The notes: generated from the sequence alone by a model not told the origin. Positions 34,853 through 43,423 are shown, counted from the first letter of the stretch. The stretch: 64,000 nucleotides of DNA from Chloroflexota bacterium (GCA_022826725.1 JAJDUF010000016.1:682001-746000), one strand, 5' to 3'. A program made the numbers and translations.

Positions 34853-34919
34853 CCCTCCCCCGTTGCGACGGGGGAGGGAACTGCGTCCCCCTGCCGCAGC
34901 GGGGGGACCAGAGGGGGGG
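34838..34919. repeat. Palindromic repeat (family A) overlapping the end of a gene
   Basis: CGGCCCCCACCCTAACCCTC...GTTGCGACGGGGGAGGGAAC...TCCCCCTGCCGCAGCGGGGG. It matches 19481-19594 block for block. The TAA inside the CACCCTAACCC block serves as the stop codon of hotdog copy 1. Confidence 0.8.
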
Positions 34920-34932
34920 AAAGGAAGGGAAG

Positions 34933-35424
34933 ATGGCAGGAGCTTCGGAAGTGCGCCGGCCGCGCGTGATTGCGGAGCGGCGGCGCGTGGCGGACCGGAT
35001 TGGGCTTGGTGATACCGCGACGCTGGAGGACGGCCCGGCCTTGCTGCAGCATCTGCGCGAGCGGGCGCCGGGTCAGACGTTTGTGCTGGGGACGGCGATT
35101 CATCCGCTCACGACCGTCCCGCTGGGCCTGGCGATTGACGCCGCCATCGTCGCCGCGAATGGCCGGACGCTTTCGATTTCCCACCTGCGCTACTGCTCCT
35201 TCAGCATGGAGCGGATCATCTCGACCGACCCACCCCGGCCGTTGCAGGCAACGGCGCGGGTCGCGGAGCTGGGCGCGCACCACCTCGAATGCGTGGTCGA
35301 GGTGCGGGAGGACGAGCACCTGATCTGTCAGGCGCGGATTGGGCTGTGTCAGGTGCGCGAGGGCCGGGCCGCTCCTCTAAGCCACTTCTACGTGTTCGAC
35401 GGCGAGAGCGCTCCCGTCGGCTGA
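34933..35424 (+). CDS. Hotdog-fold (PaaI thioesterase-like) protein, copy 2
   Basis: A 163-residue paralogue of the gene just upstream. Shared blocks are LGDTATLEDGPALLQHLRER, AIHPLTTVPLGLAIDAAIVA, LRYCSFSMERIISTD, RVAELGAHHLECVVEVREDE and LICQARIGLCQVREGRAAPL. It keeps a longer C-terminus (SHFYVFDGESAPVG) that copy 1 lacks. The tandem pair presumably arose by duplication and may work as a heteromer. Specific function is unknown. Confidence 0.72.
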   Translation: MAGASEVRRPRVIAERRRVADRIGLGDTATLEDGPALLQHLRERAPGQTFVLGTAIHPLTTVPLGLAIDAAIVAANGRTLSISHLRYCSFSMERIISTDPPRPLQATARVAELGAHHLECVVEVREDEHLICQARIGLCQVREGRAAPLSHFYVFDGESAPVG

Positions 35425-35504
35425 CTGAGGCGGCGGGGAAAGGTGTCCCTTGTGATCCTTTTTACTATCCTTGTCAAGGCCGCTGCCGGGATTGACGGGG
35501 GACG

Positions 35505-35568
35505 TGCCCCCTATGGCCCCCCGCACGGCAGGGGGACGGGGATTCCCACGTGCGCGGAAATGACGAAG
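35505..35568. repeat. Composite palindromic repeat (families A and C)
   Basis: TGCCCCCTATGGCCCCCCGC and GCACGGCAGGGGGACGG (family A core) are followed directly by GGATTCCCACGTGCGCGGAA ATGACG (family C). The same A-then-C order occurs at 49628-49700. Confidence 0.75.
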
Positions 35569-35596
35569 GCTGGAGCGGGTGAGGACGGTGGAAACG

Positions 35597-37303
35597 ATGG
35601 ATGCAACGGTAGCGGTGGAGCGCGATGTCCCGGCGGCGATGCGCGACGGCACGCTGCTGCGGGCGGACGTGTATCGGCCGGTCGGGGTTAGCGAGTCGCT
35701 GCCGGCGTTGGTTGCCCGCACGCCCTACAACAAGGCGGGTATGGAGGAGGTGTGCCGCACGATGGCGGCGCAGGGCTACATCGCCATCGTCCAGGACATT
35801 CGCGGTCGCTATGCCTCGGATGGCGAGTGGCGGCCGATGTACGATGCCACCAACCTGGAGCCGACCGACGGCTACGACACCGTGGAGTGGGCGGCACGGC
35901 TGCCGGGCTGTACCGGGGACGTTGGCACGTTCGGCGGCTCCTATGCCGCGCTGACCCAGTGGCGCCTGGCGCCGACGCGACCGCCGCAGCTCCGGGCGAT
36001 GTATGCCTCCGGCTTTCCACGCTTAGCGTATGACCGCTGGCCGGGCATCTTCCGCACCGACCGGCACCTCCAGTGGCATATCACGACTACGGTGCCCGAC
36101 TACCGCCGGCGGCAAGGGCTGCCGGGTCCGACGACGGTGGAGGAAGCGCGAGCGCACTGGGAGCAGCACGAGCGGCACAAGTGGGTTTGGTTCCTGCCCT
36201 TCGACGAGATTCCGGCGGAGGTGCTCGGCGGCCTGCGCCCGCAGTTCCGCGCGTATCTCCGCAAGCACGCCGAGGACTGGAGCGGTGTCGCGCACGTCCA
36301 CCGCGAGATCGAGGTGCCGGTCTACCATCAGACCGGCTGGTACGACCGGCTGATCGGCGCCATTGACCACTACACGGCGATGGTGGCGCAAGGGCGTACC
36401 GAGCACGCGCGGCGCAATCAGAAGCTCATTATCGGGCCGTGGACCCATAGCAGCGGCGGTACGCGCCAGCAGGGCGACCGCGATTTCGGTCCCGAGGCGG
36501 AGGTCCCCGTCGCCGACCTGATGACGCCGTGGTTCGATTATTGGCTGAAGGGCCGCGCTACCGGGGTAATGGACGAGCCGCCCGTGCGCTACTTCGTGAT
36601 GGGCGTCAATCGGTGGGAGACGGCGGCACAATGGCCGCCCGCCGGCGTATACCCAACGCCGTTCTACTGTCATGCGGAGACGGCGGCCAATGGCTTTGGT
36701 GGCGATGGGCGTCTGGATCGTGAGCGGCCGGGCGCCGAGCCGCCGGATCGCTTTGTCTACGATCCGCGCGACCCGGTGATGTCGGTGCTGCCGCCGGTAG
36801 CGCAGGACGCGCCGGGCGACCATCGCGTGCTATTCGACCGGCAGGATGTCTTGTACTACACGAGTGCGCCGCTCGCCGCGCCGCTCAAGATCGTCGGCCC
36901 GGCCGAGGCGCGGCTCTTCATCGCCTCCAGCGCGCCCGACACCGATTTCACGGCCATCCTGCTGGACGTGGCGCCGGGTGAAGCCGGGGAAGCGCCGGGC
37001 TATGCCCAGAACCTGTGCAGTGGTATCCTGCGCTGTCGCTACCGCCGCGGCGTAGACCGGCCGGCGCTCCTGCGGCCGGGGGAGAGCGAGGAAATCACCA
37101 TTCCCCTGACGCCGGTGGCGCACGTCTTCCGCCCCGGCCATCGGATTGCGGTGGCGGTATCGTCGAGTAACTTTCCGCTCTTCGACCGCAATCACAACAC
37201 CGGCCGCGACTACTGGAGCGACGCCGAGCTGCACGTGGCGGACCAAACTGTCTTCCACGATAGCGAGCGACCATCGCAGATTGTCCTGCCGGTAGTGGGG
37301 TAG
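35597..37303 (+). CDS. CocE/NonD family hydrolase (X-Pro dipeptidyl-peptidase-like)
   Basis: A 568-residue alpha/beta hydrolase. The N-terminal lid and core carry AAMRDGTLLRADVYRP and RTPYNKAG. The nucleophile elbow is DVGTFGGSYAALTQWRLA, with Ser in GGSYAA. The acid/base region is QTGWYDRLIGAIDHYTAM and LIIGPWTHSS with the probable catalytic His. The C-terminal jelly-roll includes YTSAPLAAPLKIVGPAEARL and PGHRIAVAVSSSNFP. Members cleave X-Pro peptides, cocaine or other esters and amides. The substrate here is unknown. No signal peptide is seen. ATG 35597 is favoured over GTG 35579. Confidence 0.92.
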   Translation: MDATVAVERDVPAAMRDGTLLRADVYRPVGVSESLPALVARTPYNKAGMEEVCRTMAAQGYIAIVQDIRGRYASDGEWRPMYDATNLEPTDGYDTVEWAARLPGCTGDVGTFGGSYAALTQWRLAPTRPPQLRAMYASGFPRLAYDRWPGIFRTDRHLQWHITTTVPDYRRRQGLPGPTTVEEARAHWEQHERHKWVWFLPFDEIPAEVLGGLRPQFRAYLRKHAEDWSGVAHVHREIEVPVYHQTGWYDRLIGAIDHYTAMVAQGRTEHARRNQKLIIGPWTHSSGGTRQQGDRDFGPEAEVPVADLMTPWFDYWLKGRATGVMDEPPVRYFVMGVNRWETAAQWPPAGVYPTPFYCHAETAANGFGGDGRLDRERPGAEPPDRFVYDPRDPVMSVLPPVAQDAPGDHRVLFDRQDVLYYTSAPLAAPLKIVGPAEARLFIASSAPDTDFTAILLDVAPGEAGEAPGYAQNLCSGILRCRYRRGVDRPALLRPGESEEITIPLTPVAHVFRPGHRIAVAVSSSNFPLFDRNHNTGRDYWSDAELHVADQTVFHDSERPSQIVLPVVG

Positions 37304-37338
37304 GGGCCGGCTGGGGATTAGGTGAGAGGAGTTGCGAG

Positions 37339-38061
37339 GTGGTGAGTGAGTCGGAGCGGAACGAGCGCCGGCGCCGGGCCGGTGAGCGCGCGGCCACGTT
37401 CGTCGAGGACGGCATGGTGGTGGGACTCGGGACCGGGCGCACCGCGGACCATGCCACGCGCGCCTTGGCAGCGCGAGTCGCGGCGGGCTTGCGGATCGTG
37501 GGTGTACCCACGTCGCACCGTACTGCGCTGCTGGCGTCGTCGCTCGGCATCACCGTCGGCTCACCGGAGGAGCACCCGCGCCTCGACATCGCGATTGACG
37601 GCGCCGACGAGGTGGACCCGCAGCTGCGGCTGATTAAGGGTCTGGGCGGCGCTCTGCTGCGCGAGAAGATCGTCGCGGCGGCCAGCGGTCGCTTTGTCGT
37701 GGTCGTGGACGACGGAAAGCTGGTATCCCGGCTGGGCGAGATTGCACCGGTGCCGGTGGAGGTACTGCCGTTCGGCTGCACACCGGCTGCCGAGCGCCTG
37801 CGCGCGCTGGGCGCCGAGGTCGTGCTGCGTGAGGCGGCGGCGGGACCGTTCGTGACTGACAATGCCAACTACTTACTTGATTGCCGGTTCGGGCCGCTGG
37901 CCGATCCTGAGCAGCTTGAGGCTGATCTCCGGAGTATTCCCGGTGTGCTGGGCACCGGTCTGTTCCTCGGCATGACCGATACGGTGATCGTCGGTACGGT
38001 CGAGGGAATCGAGGAGCGGTCGGCGTCGCCACCATCCCCGGCCGGGGCCACGCCGCGCTAG
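37339..38061 (+). CDS. rpiA: Ribose-5-phosphate isomerase A
   Basis: A 240-residue RpiA that interconverts ribose 5-phosphate and ribulose 5-phosphate. Seen are VVGLGTGRTADHATRALAAR (usually GSGSTA), GVPTSHRTALLASSLGI, the catalytic DIAIDGADEVDPQLRLIKGL, GALLREKIVAAASGRFVVVV, and DNANYLLDCRF. Starts at GTG (two tandem GTGs). The downstream TauE gene begins at the very next base after the stop, so the two form an operon. It shares the pentose-phosphate pathway with rpe at 61145. Confidence 0.94.
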   Translation: MVSESERNERRRRAGERAATFVEDGMVVGLGTGRTADHATRALAARVAAGLRIVGVPTSHRTALLASSLGITVGSPEEHPRLDIAIDGADEVDPQLRLIKGLGGALLREKIVAAASGRFVVVVDDGKLVSRLGEIAPVPVEVLPFGCTPAAERLRALGAEVVLREAAAGPFVTDNANYLLDCRFGPLADPEQLEADLRSIPGVLGTGLFLGMTDTVIVGTVEGIEERSASPPSPAGATPR

Positions 38062-38856
38062 GTGACGGTCTTGGCGCTCTCGTCGTTGCTGGACCTGGCC
38101 TTGTTCGCCGCGCTGGGGTTTGTCGCCGGAGGGCTGAACGGGCTGCTGGGGATTGGTGGCGGTATCCTGCTCATCCCCTTGCTGATCTACATCGGGCGCG
38201 TGGACATCCACCTGGCGGCGGGGATGACGGCCGCGCAGGGAGTCGTCAGTGGCGCGACGGGAGCGGTAGTTCACGGCCGGCGCACGCCGATTGACGTGGC
38301 GGTGGGCCTGGTCATCGGCGCGACGGGCATCGCCGTAGCCGCCACCACGGCGCTGTTCTCCGAGCATGTTCCGTCGCTTGTCCTGACGCTGTTCTACTTG
38401 GCGATGGTAGTGGGCGCCCTCGTGCTGGTCTTACTGCCCCGCACCGAGGAGGACGATTCCGGGGAGCAGCTGCGCGGTCTCGGCCGTTGGCTCTGGTGCG
38501 TCTTTATTGGGATTGTGGGGGGCGTCTTTACCGGGCTGGTGGGGGCCGGCGCCGGTTTTGTGGCAGTGCCGCTGATGCTCCGACTACTGGCTATGCCGCT
38601 GCGCGTGGTCATCGGCACCTCGTTGGTCATCATCCTGATCGCCTCGGGCGCCGCAGCGGTTGGCAAGGCGCTGACGGGCCAGGTGCCGCTGCTGGGCACG
38701 CTGGGCGTGATGGCCGGCAGCCTGGTCGGCGCGCACGCCGGATCGCGGCTCAGCCAGCGCACCGGTCGCCGGCTGCTCCACTGGTTGCTGGTCGCGGTCC
38801 TGGTCCTCATCCTCGTGCGCGTGCTCTGGGACATCGTCCCGATGCCCTGGATGTAG
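38062..38856 (+). CDS. TauE/SafE family (sulfite exporter-like) membrane protein
   Basis: A 264-residue protein with about eight hydrophobic segments and the internal duplication typical of TauE/SafE (DUF81). First repeat: FVAGGLNGLLGIGGGILLIP. Second repeat: GIVGGVFTGLVGAGAGFVAV. Family members export sulfite, sulfoacetate or related organosulfur anions. A GTG at 38062 immediately follows the rpiA stop. Its link to rpiA is not obvious; the thiosulfate module at 25-28 kb is another sulfur-linked locus in the window. Confidence 0.9.
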   Translation: MTVLALSSLLDLALFAALGFVAGGLNGLLGIGGGILLIPLLIYIGRVDIHLAAGMTAAQGVVSGATGAVVHGRRTPIDVAVGLVIGATGIAVAATTALFSEHVPSLVLTLFYLAMVVGALVLVLLPRTEEDDSGEQLRGLGRWLWCVFIGIVGGVFTGLVGAGAGFVAVPLMLRLLAMPLRVVIGTSLVIILIASGAAAVGKALTGQVPLLGTLGVMAGSLVGAHAGSRLSQRTGRRLLHWLLVAVLVLILVRVLWDIVPMPWM

Positions 38857-38952
38857 CAGACGCAGCTATGACGGCGCGTGGCTGCGGCAACCTGCTTGTG
38901 GCACTATCGTAGTGACTCGACCGGCGATTGCTCACACCGAGCTTGTGACCAA

Positions 38953-39330
38953 ATGGCGAAGCAACCACAGTCTGCAACCGACTATGAGTCTGCCCTGCAG
39001 CCCCTTGCACCCCGGCGGTTGGCGGTGCTTCTGCAGGAGCTACGGACGGCCCTCGTCACGATCTATGGATCGCGGCTCCGGGAGGTCATCTTGTTCGGCT
39101 CTTATGCCCGTGGTGAGGCTGCAGCGGATTCGGATGTTGACGTAGCCTTCGTCCTCGATGACTTCGACCGGCCGTGGCCGGAAATCCGCCGCACGAGCCG
39201 GGTCGTAGCAAGTTTGTCGCTGGCGTATGAGGTAACGGTTGCGTTGCTGCCGATGCGGGACAAGGATCTCGCAGCCGGCGCGACCGGAGTTGCACGTGTG
39301 ATCGTAGACCAGGGATTAGCTGTCCGATGA
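38953..39330 (+). CDS. MNT-type nucleotidyltransferase, likely antitoxin of a HEPN pair
   Basis: A 125-residue minimal nucleotidyltransferase. The active-site motif is VILFGSYARGEAAADSDVDV, with GS at 49-50 and the metal Asp residues 61 and 63. Some MNT proteins AMPylate and silence the HEPN RNase encoded beside them. The stop overlaps the HEPN start by four bases (ATGA), supporting a toxin-antitoxin or two-subunit pair. The frame opens at 38878, but homologous sequence begins near the ATG at 38953. Confidence 0.88.
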   Translation: MAKQPQSATDYESALQPLAPRRLAVLLQELRTALVTIYGSRLREVILFGSYARGEAAADSDVDVAFVLDDFDRPWPEIRRTSRVVASLSLAYEVTVALLPMRDKDLAAGATGVARVIVDQGLAVR

Positions 39331-39701
39331 CAGAAGAGGAAGCCAGCCTGCTAGCGCAGGCGCGGCGCAATATCGCGGCAGCACGTCAGTTGGCTGGGAC
39401 AGGCTTCCCGGATATTGCGGCGTCACGGCTCTACTATGCGCTGCTCTACACGGCTAGTGCCTTGCTGGTGCATGAGGGCCTCCGCCATTCATCGCACCGT
39501 GCCGTGCTCTCCGCCTTTGGCAGATATTTTACCCGTACAGGCCGGCTGGAGCCGCGTTTTCACCGATTGCTATTGGATACCTTCCGCCTCCGCCAAGATG
39601 TGGACTACACCATCACCGTTAGGATCACATCTCAGGACGTCACCGATATTCTTGAAGAGGCTGAAGAGTTCCTGGCTGCAGCGAAAGCGGAGCTTGACTA
39701 G
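39327..39701 (+). CDS. HEPN domain protein (UPF0332-like), likely toxin
   Basis: A 124-residue all-helical HEPN protein: ASLLAQARRNIAAARQLAGT, the core DIAASRLYYALLYTASALLV, then LRHSSHRAVLSAFGRYFTRT and DTFRLRQDVDYTITVRITSQ, typical of UPF0332. The RNase motif usually Rx4-6H is not clean here, so RNase activity is uncertain. It is translationally coupled to the nucleotidyltransferase gene. Confidence 0.87.
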   Translation: MTEEEASLLAQARRNIAAARQLAGTGFPDIAASRLYYALLYTASALLVHEGLRHSSHRAVLSAFGRYFTRTGRLEPRFHRLLLDTFRLRQDVDYTITVRITSQDVTDILEEAEEFLAAAKAELD

Positions 39702-39761
39702 TGATGTCGCTAAGGACTGTTGTAGTAGCATCATGTAGTGGGATAGCGGAGCTACAAAGCG

Positions 39762-40103
39762 ATGAGCCTGACGGCCGACGAGCGAACGTGGCTGCGCCGC
39801 TATAAGGCGGCGTTGGACGAGCAGTTTCCCGATCTCATCGAGGAGCTGCTGCTCTAAGGCTCCAAGGCGCGCGGCGACGATCATCCCGAGAGTGATCTCG
39901 ACATCCTCATCATCACCGGCGACACGGACTTCAAGACCCAGCATTCGATGCGTTGGGTCGGCTACATGCTCGCTGCAATGTCGAGCGCATTGCCATCTAT
40001 CATGGTGTACACGCGCGCTGACTGGGAACACCGGAAGAACATCCGCCTTCCGTTGGTACGGGAGGTAGAGCGCGACGGTGTGCCAATATTAACAAAGATT
40101 TGA
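39762..40103 (+). pseudogene. Second nucleotidyltransferase gene interrupted by an in-frame TAA
   Basis: A continuous frame from ATG 39762 to TGA 40101 has one internal stop, TAA at 39855-39857. Around it the protein reads FPDLIEELLL, stop, GSKARGDDHPESDLDILIIT, i.e. the canonical active-site motif with the residue before GS replaced by a stop. Family members usually have Tyr or Phe there, so TAY to TAA is the simplest explanation. The rest of the domain (TDFKTQHSMRWVGYMLAAMS and VPILTKI) is intact. It is the first half of a second nucleotidyltransferase/HEPN module. Confidence 0.8.
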
Positions 40104-40105
40104 TC

Positions 40106-40513
40106 TTGGCAGAGTGGACCCGATCAGTATCCGCTTTGCGCTCTGCTCAGGTGCTCCTTGCTGAAGACCTGTAGGTAGATTCGGTCTCGCGTGCCTACTA
40201 CGCGATCATGCACGCCGCCAAAGCAGCGCTGTACGTGTTCGATGTGGACGCCCGTAGTCATGATGCTGTGCGCCGGCTTTTTGGTCTTCATCTGATTCGA
40301 TCAGGACGGCTTGAAAGGGAGTTGGCGAGTTATCTAGCGCGGAGTGCTGATGACTGTCTAGTTGCTGATTACGACATAGAGGTTACATTCGGTCGAGACC
40401 AAGCAACCTTGGAGTGCGAGCGCGCCGCAGCGTTCCTGCGGCGCATCCGCGAGTACCTGCTTCAGCAGGGCGTCGCCCCGGCGGCCCTGCCGCTGACGCC
40501 TCCGAAGCGGTAA
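40106..40513 (+). pseudogene. Second HEPN gene interrupted by an in-frame TAG
   Basis: The frame from about TTG 40106 to TAA 40511 reads AEWTRSVSALRSAQVLLAED, then TAG at 40172-40174, then VDSVSRAYYAIMHAAKAALY and a normal HEPN C-terminus (RSGRLERELASYLARSADDC; ATLECERAAAFLRRIREYLL). In HEPN families the position of the stop, just before the AVSRAYYA helix, is often Tyr. The frame starts three bases after the broken nucleotidyltransferase stop. The original start codon is uncertain. Translation from an internal ATG (40208) would lack helix 1. Confidence 0.78.
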
Positions 40514-40536
40514 TCGCCCGCTAGGAGGGTGCCGCG

Positions 40537-41628
40537 TCACGCTTGCAGGTAGCGGGCCATGAAGTCGTAGGCCAGCCGACCGCTCCACTCGTGGCCAGCA
40601 TCGAACTCGTCGCGCCAGAGGTGCTCCCGCACGCCCAGCAAGTCGTAAGCGTGTTCGAGGGTCGCGTGCGCGGTGCGACTGGCAGCGATGGGGAAGGTCT
40701 CGTCTTGGATACCGGCCTCGATCAGCAACGGACGCGGCGCGATCAGCGCGGTCACGTCGGGAAGATCGGCCCAGGGGAGCAAGCCGGGGATGAACTGGGC
40801 ACCGCAGAGCTGCCGGTCCAGGGCGTAGACCTTGTAGGTATTGAGGTAGCCGCTGATGACCGTGGCCTTGATGCGGTCATCGAGAGCGGATAGGAACGTA
40901 GTCCGGGTGCCGCCGTAGGATAGCCCGGCGCAGCCGATGCGCTCCGGGTCCACGTCGGCCCGCGACCGCAGCAGGTCAATGCCGCGCTGGTCGTCGTAGA
41001 CCGTGAGGGCGAGCAGCGTCCGGCCGAGGAGCGCCGTCTTGTTGCCACCCCGATCGCACTGGTCCGCGCCGCCACTGTCGGGCGGCAGGCCGGGACCGCC
41101 GCGGCGCTCGCCGAAGAGTCGCGCGTCGGGACAGAGCACTACGTAGCCGCGCCGGGCGAATCCCAGCCCGTAGGCGTAGTTGAGCCGGGTAATGGACGCG
41201 CGGATCTGCGGATCGCCGTGATCCACGTCGGCAACGAGGTCTTTGCCGTACCGGCTGCCGTGACCGTGCAGGGCCAGGACGGCCGGTAGTCGTTGCCGCG
41301 GTGGGCTACTGGGGCGGAAGAGCCACGCCGGGACCCACGTCTCCGGCTCCGACTGATAGACCACCTTCTCGCGGATCAGGCCGTCGTCAGGTAGCTCTAC
41401 CGCCTCGATTACCTCCGGCGCCAAGGGGCAGGGATCGGGGCGCGGCCCGGCCAACTCCACAATCTTCGCTCGCAACCGCTTCTGCCAGTCGCGCCAACTC
41501 ACCTCGTCGGTCGCCTGAAACCGCAGTGGCGCCGCCGGGAGCGCCGCATACTGCCGATCTATCCAGTCGGCCAGCGAGAAATCGTAGGTGCGACCACTGG
41601 GTCCGGTGACGGTCGTGGCCGGTGTCAT
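40537..41628 (-). CDS. Alpha/beta hydrolase (acetyl-xylan-esterase/dienelactone-hydrolase-like)
   Basis: A 363-residue alpha/beta hydrolase with the layout of acetyl xylan esterase-like proteins. Seen: VPAWLFRPSSPPRQRLPAVL, ALHGHGSRYGKDLVAD (oxyanion region), GFARRGYVVLCPDARLFGER, nucleophile elbow RIGCAGLSYGGTRTTFLSAL, acid EAGIQDETFPIAA and His DEFDAGHEWSGRLAYDF. No signal peptide. ATG 41628 has GGAGG four bases upstream; the open frame reaches 41790. Probable esterase on a sugar or small ester; substrate unknown. Confidence 0.88.
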   Translation of the reverse strand: MTPATTVTGPSGRTYDFSLADWIDRQYAALPAAPLRFQATDEVSWRDWQKRLRAKIVELAGPRPDPCPLAPEVIEAVELPDDGLIREKVVYQSEPETWVPAWLFRPSSPPRQRLPAVLALHGHGSRYGKDLVADVDHGDPQIRASITRLNYAYGLGFARRGYVVLCPDARLFGERRGGPGLPPDSGGADQCDRGGNKTALLGRTLLALTVYDDQRGIDLLRSRADVDPERIGCAGLSYGGTRTTFLSALDDRIKATVISGYLNTYKVYALDRQLCGAQFIPGLLPWADLPDVTALIAPRPLLIEAGIQDETFPIAASRTAHATLEHAYDLLGVREHLWRDEFDAGHEWSGRLAYDFMARYLQA

Positions 41629-41845
41629 AGCGCCTCCTTCAGCCGCGGACATAGGGCTACCCCGCAGTGTGGCACGGCCGCGGCCCGCAAGCCAAGTCCG
41701 TGGGGTCGTGCGGCGGTGAGGCCGGCGGCCGCTTGCCGGTGTTATACTGTTAGGGAGGTGGATGGTAGTGTCGGTCTGCGCCTTATGCATCGCGGCATGG
41801 CTGGGCCGGACGGTTGAGGCGTAGTCGGCTGAAAGGAGTGCCCGG

Positions 41846-42130
41846 GTGCAGTCAAGTCTGATCGGGAAGGTGCTGAAGGCGAGGCAGTACGCGCAAGAGC
41901 CGAAGCGGATTGAGATCGAGAACCTGAGTCTTCAATTTCGCGGTGAGAACGGCGACCACACGGTAACGTACAGCGATCGTGCATGGCACTGCACCTGTCA
42001 TTTCTTTGCCGGCTGGGGATTCTGCTGTCATACCATGGCCCTCGAACGCCTCCTCGGTGTGATGGTGCCGGTGAAGTCCGACTACCCCGAATCGCTCCAG
42101 GGCGCCGAGGTACTGATCCAGACACCCTGA
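41846..42130 (+). CDS. Small SWIM zinc-finger protein
   Basis: A 94-residue protein starting at GTG with AAGGAG eight bases upstream. It contains a SWIM-type CxCx(n)CxH motif: Cys49, Cys51, Cys60 and His62 within WHCTCHFFAGWGFCCHTMAL. Larger SWIM proteins pair the finger with a helicase or other domain; here it is free-standing. The N-terminal part (ARQYAQEPKRIEIENLSLQF, then VTYSDRAWH) is the usual beta context of the finger. SWIM fingers bind nucleic acid or protein. No partner gene is adjacent. Confidence 0.8.
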   Translation: MQSSLIGKVLKARQYAQEPKRIEIENLSLQFRGENGDHTVTYSDRAWHCTCHFFAGWGFCCHTMALERLLGVMVPVKSDYPESLQGAEVLIQTP

Positions 42131-42314
42131 GCATGAACACAGCCCTTTGATACCGCGCTCACGCTGCCGGCGCCGGTAGATGCCACACCATCACTCCCTG
42201 TGTATTGTTCGGTAGTGTCTCCTGCGCCTTCTGGCGAGCGTTACACCAGTCGCTCCTGGCTTCCACAGCGCTCCTCGATTGGCTGACCGGTTCGGTGTCA
42301 GTATTCTCTACGCA

Positions 42315-42932
42315 ATGCCTAAACCGGATGGTGCTCACCAACCCACTTGCCCGCCGTTACCGCCCGTTGCCGCCCTGGCCGCAGCCGAGCCGGCAGTGTC
42401 TATCGCCGACGTGCAGGTGGTGCGCTCGGCCCGCCGCAAACGCACGGTCAGCGCGCGGCTGGTGGGGACACGCCTCGAAGTCCGCATCCCGGCGACGATG
42501 AGCGCGGCCGAGGAGCGGGAGGTGGTCGAACGCTTTGTCCGGCGCTTTCGCGCGCAGGCCCAGCAGCGCGACAGCCTTGATTCCGACGCGCTGGCGCGAC
42601 GGGCGGACGCGCTCAACCAACGCTATTTCGGTGGCAAGCTGCGGATCGCCTCCGTCCGCTACGTTACGAACCAGCAGCGGCGATTTGGCAGCTGTAGCGT
42701 GAATACGGGGCGTATTCGGATTGCGGACCGCGTCGCTAGGCTGCCCGCCTGGGTGCGGGACTACGTGTTGCTGCACGAGCTGGCGCACCTCGTGCAACCG
42801 AACCATTCTCCGGCCTTCTGGCGGATCGTGAATCGCTATCCACTCACCGAGCGCGCTCGCGGGTATCTCATGGCCGTCGGTATGGAGGCTATTGAGGCGC
42901 AGTCGCCGGACGACGGGAAGGTGAACCGATGA
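42315..42932 (+). CDS. YgjP-like (DUF45/M48-type) metallopeptidase
   Basis: A 205-residue zinc peptidase-like protein. The middle carries the YgjP features: [40 protein letters not shown], then the zinc motif [19 protein letters not shown] (HExxH plus a third His) and the tail [17 protein letters not shown] 42315 is chosen as the first plausible start. The stop overlaps the smpB start by four bases (ATGA), so the two are coupled. Confidence 0.87.
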   Translation: MPKPDGAHQPTCPPLPPVAALAAAEPAVSIADVQVVRSARRKRTVSARLVGTRLEVRIPATMSAAEEREVVERFVRRFRAQAQQRDSLDSDALARRADALNQRYFGGKLRIASVRYVTNQQRRFGSCSVNTGRIRIADRVARLPAWVRDYVLLHELAHLVQPNHSPAFWRIVNRYPLTERARGYLMAVGMEAIEAQSPDDGKVNR

Positions 42933-43423
42933 GCGCAGCGCGACAGCGGAAAAAACCCGGTGGACAGGATAGCAACGCGCTCATCGCCAGGAATCGGCGT
43001 GCCTTCCACGACTATGCGTTCAGTGACCGCTACGAGGCCGGGATTGCGCTCCAAGGCACCGAGATCAAATCCATCCGCGCCGGTCAGGCGAGCCTGCGAG
43101 AGGGCTACGTGCGTCTCGTAGACGGCGAGGCGTGGCTGGAGGGGGTGCATATTCCTCCCTACCTGGAGGGCAGCTACTACAACCACGAGCCGACCCGCCC
43201 CCGGCGACTGCTGCTGCACAAGTCGGAGCTACGCCAGCTAGAGCAGCAAACCGGCACCCGGGGCTACACGATTATCCCGCTGCGCCTGTACTACAAGCGG
43301 GGCCGGGTGAAGGTAGAGCTGGGGGTTGGTCGCGGCAAGCGCCAGTACGAGAAGCGCCAGACGCTGGCGGCCCGCGAATCCCAGCGCGAGATGGACCGCG
43401 CCGTGCGGTCACATGGCCGGTAG
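42929..43423 (+). CDS. smpB: SsrA-binding protein SmpB
   Basis: A 164-residue SmpB, the tmRNA-binding partner in ribosome rescue. Signature parts are [80 protein letters not shown], and the basic C-terminal tail [20 protein letters not shown]. Length is normal. No tmRNA (ssrA) signature was seen near it. Confidence 0.96.
   Translation: MSAARQRKKPGGQDSNALIARNRRAFHDYAFSDRYEAGIALQGTEIKSIRAGQASLREGYVRLVDGEAWLEGVHIPPYLEGSYYNHEPTRPRRLLLHKSELRQLEQQTGTRGYTIIPLRLYYKRGRVKVELGVGRGKRQYEKRQTLAARESQREMDRAVRSHGR

Noticed and set aside
39855-40174. Selenocysteine or pyrrolysine recoding at the two stops
   Set aside because: The stops are TAA and TAG, not TGA, so selenocysteine is excluded; TAA is not a pyrrolysine codon and no PYLIS-like context or methylamine gene is present. 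Plain nonsense mutation is simpler.
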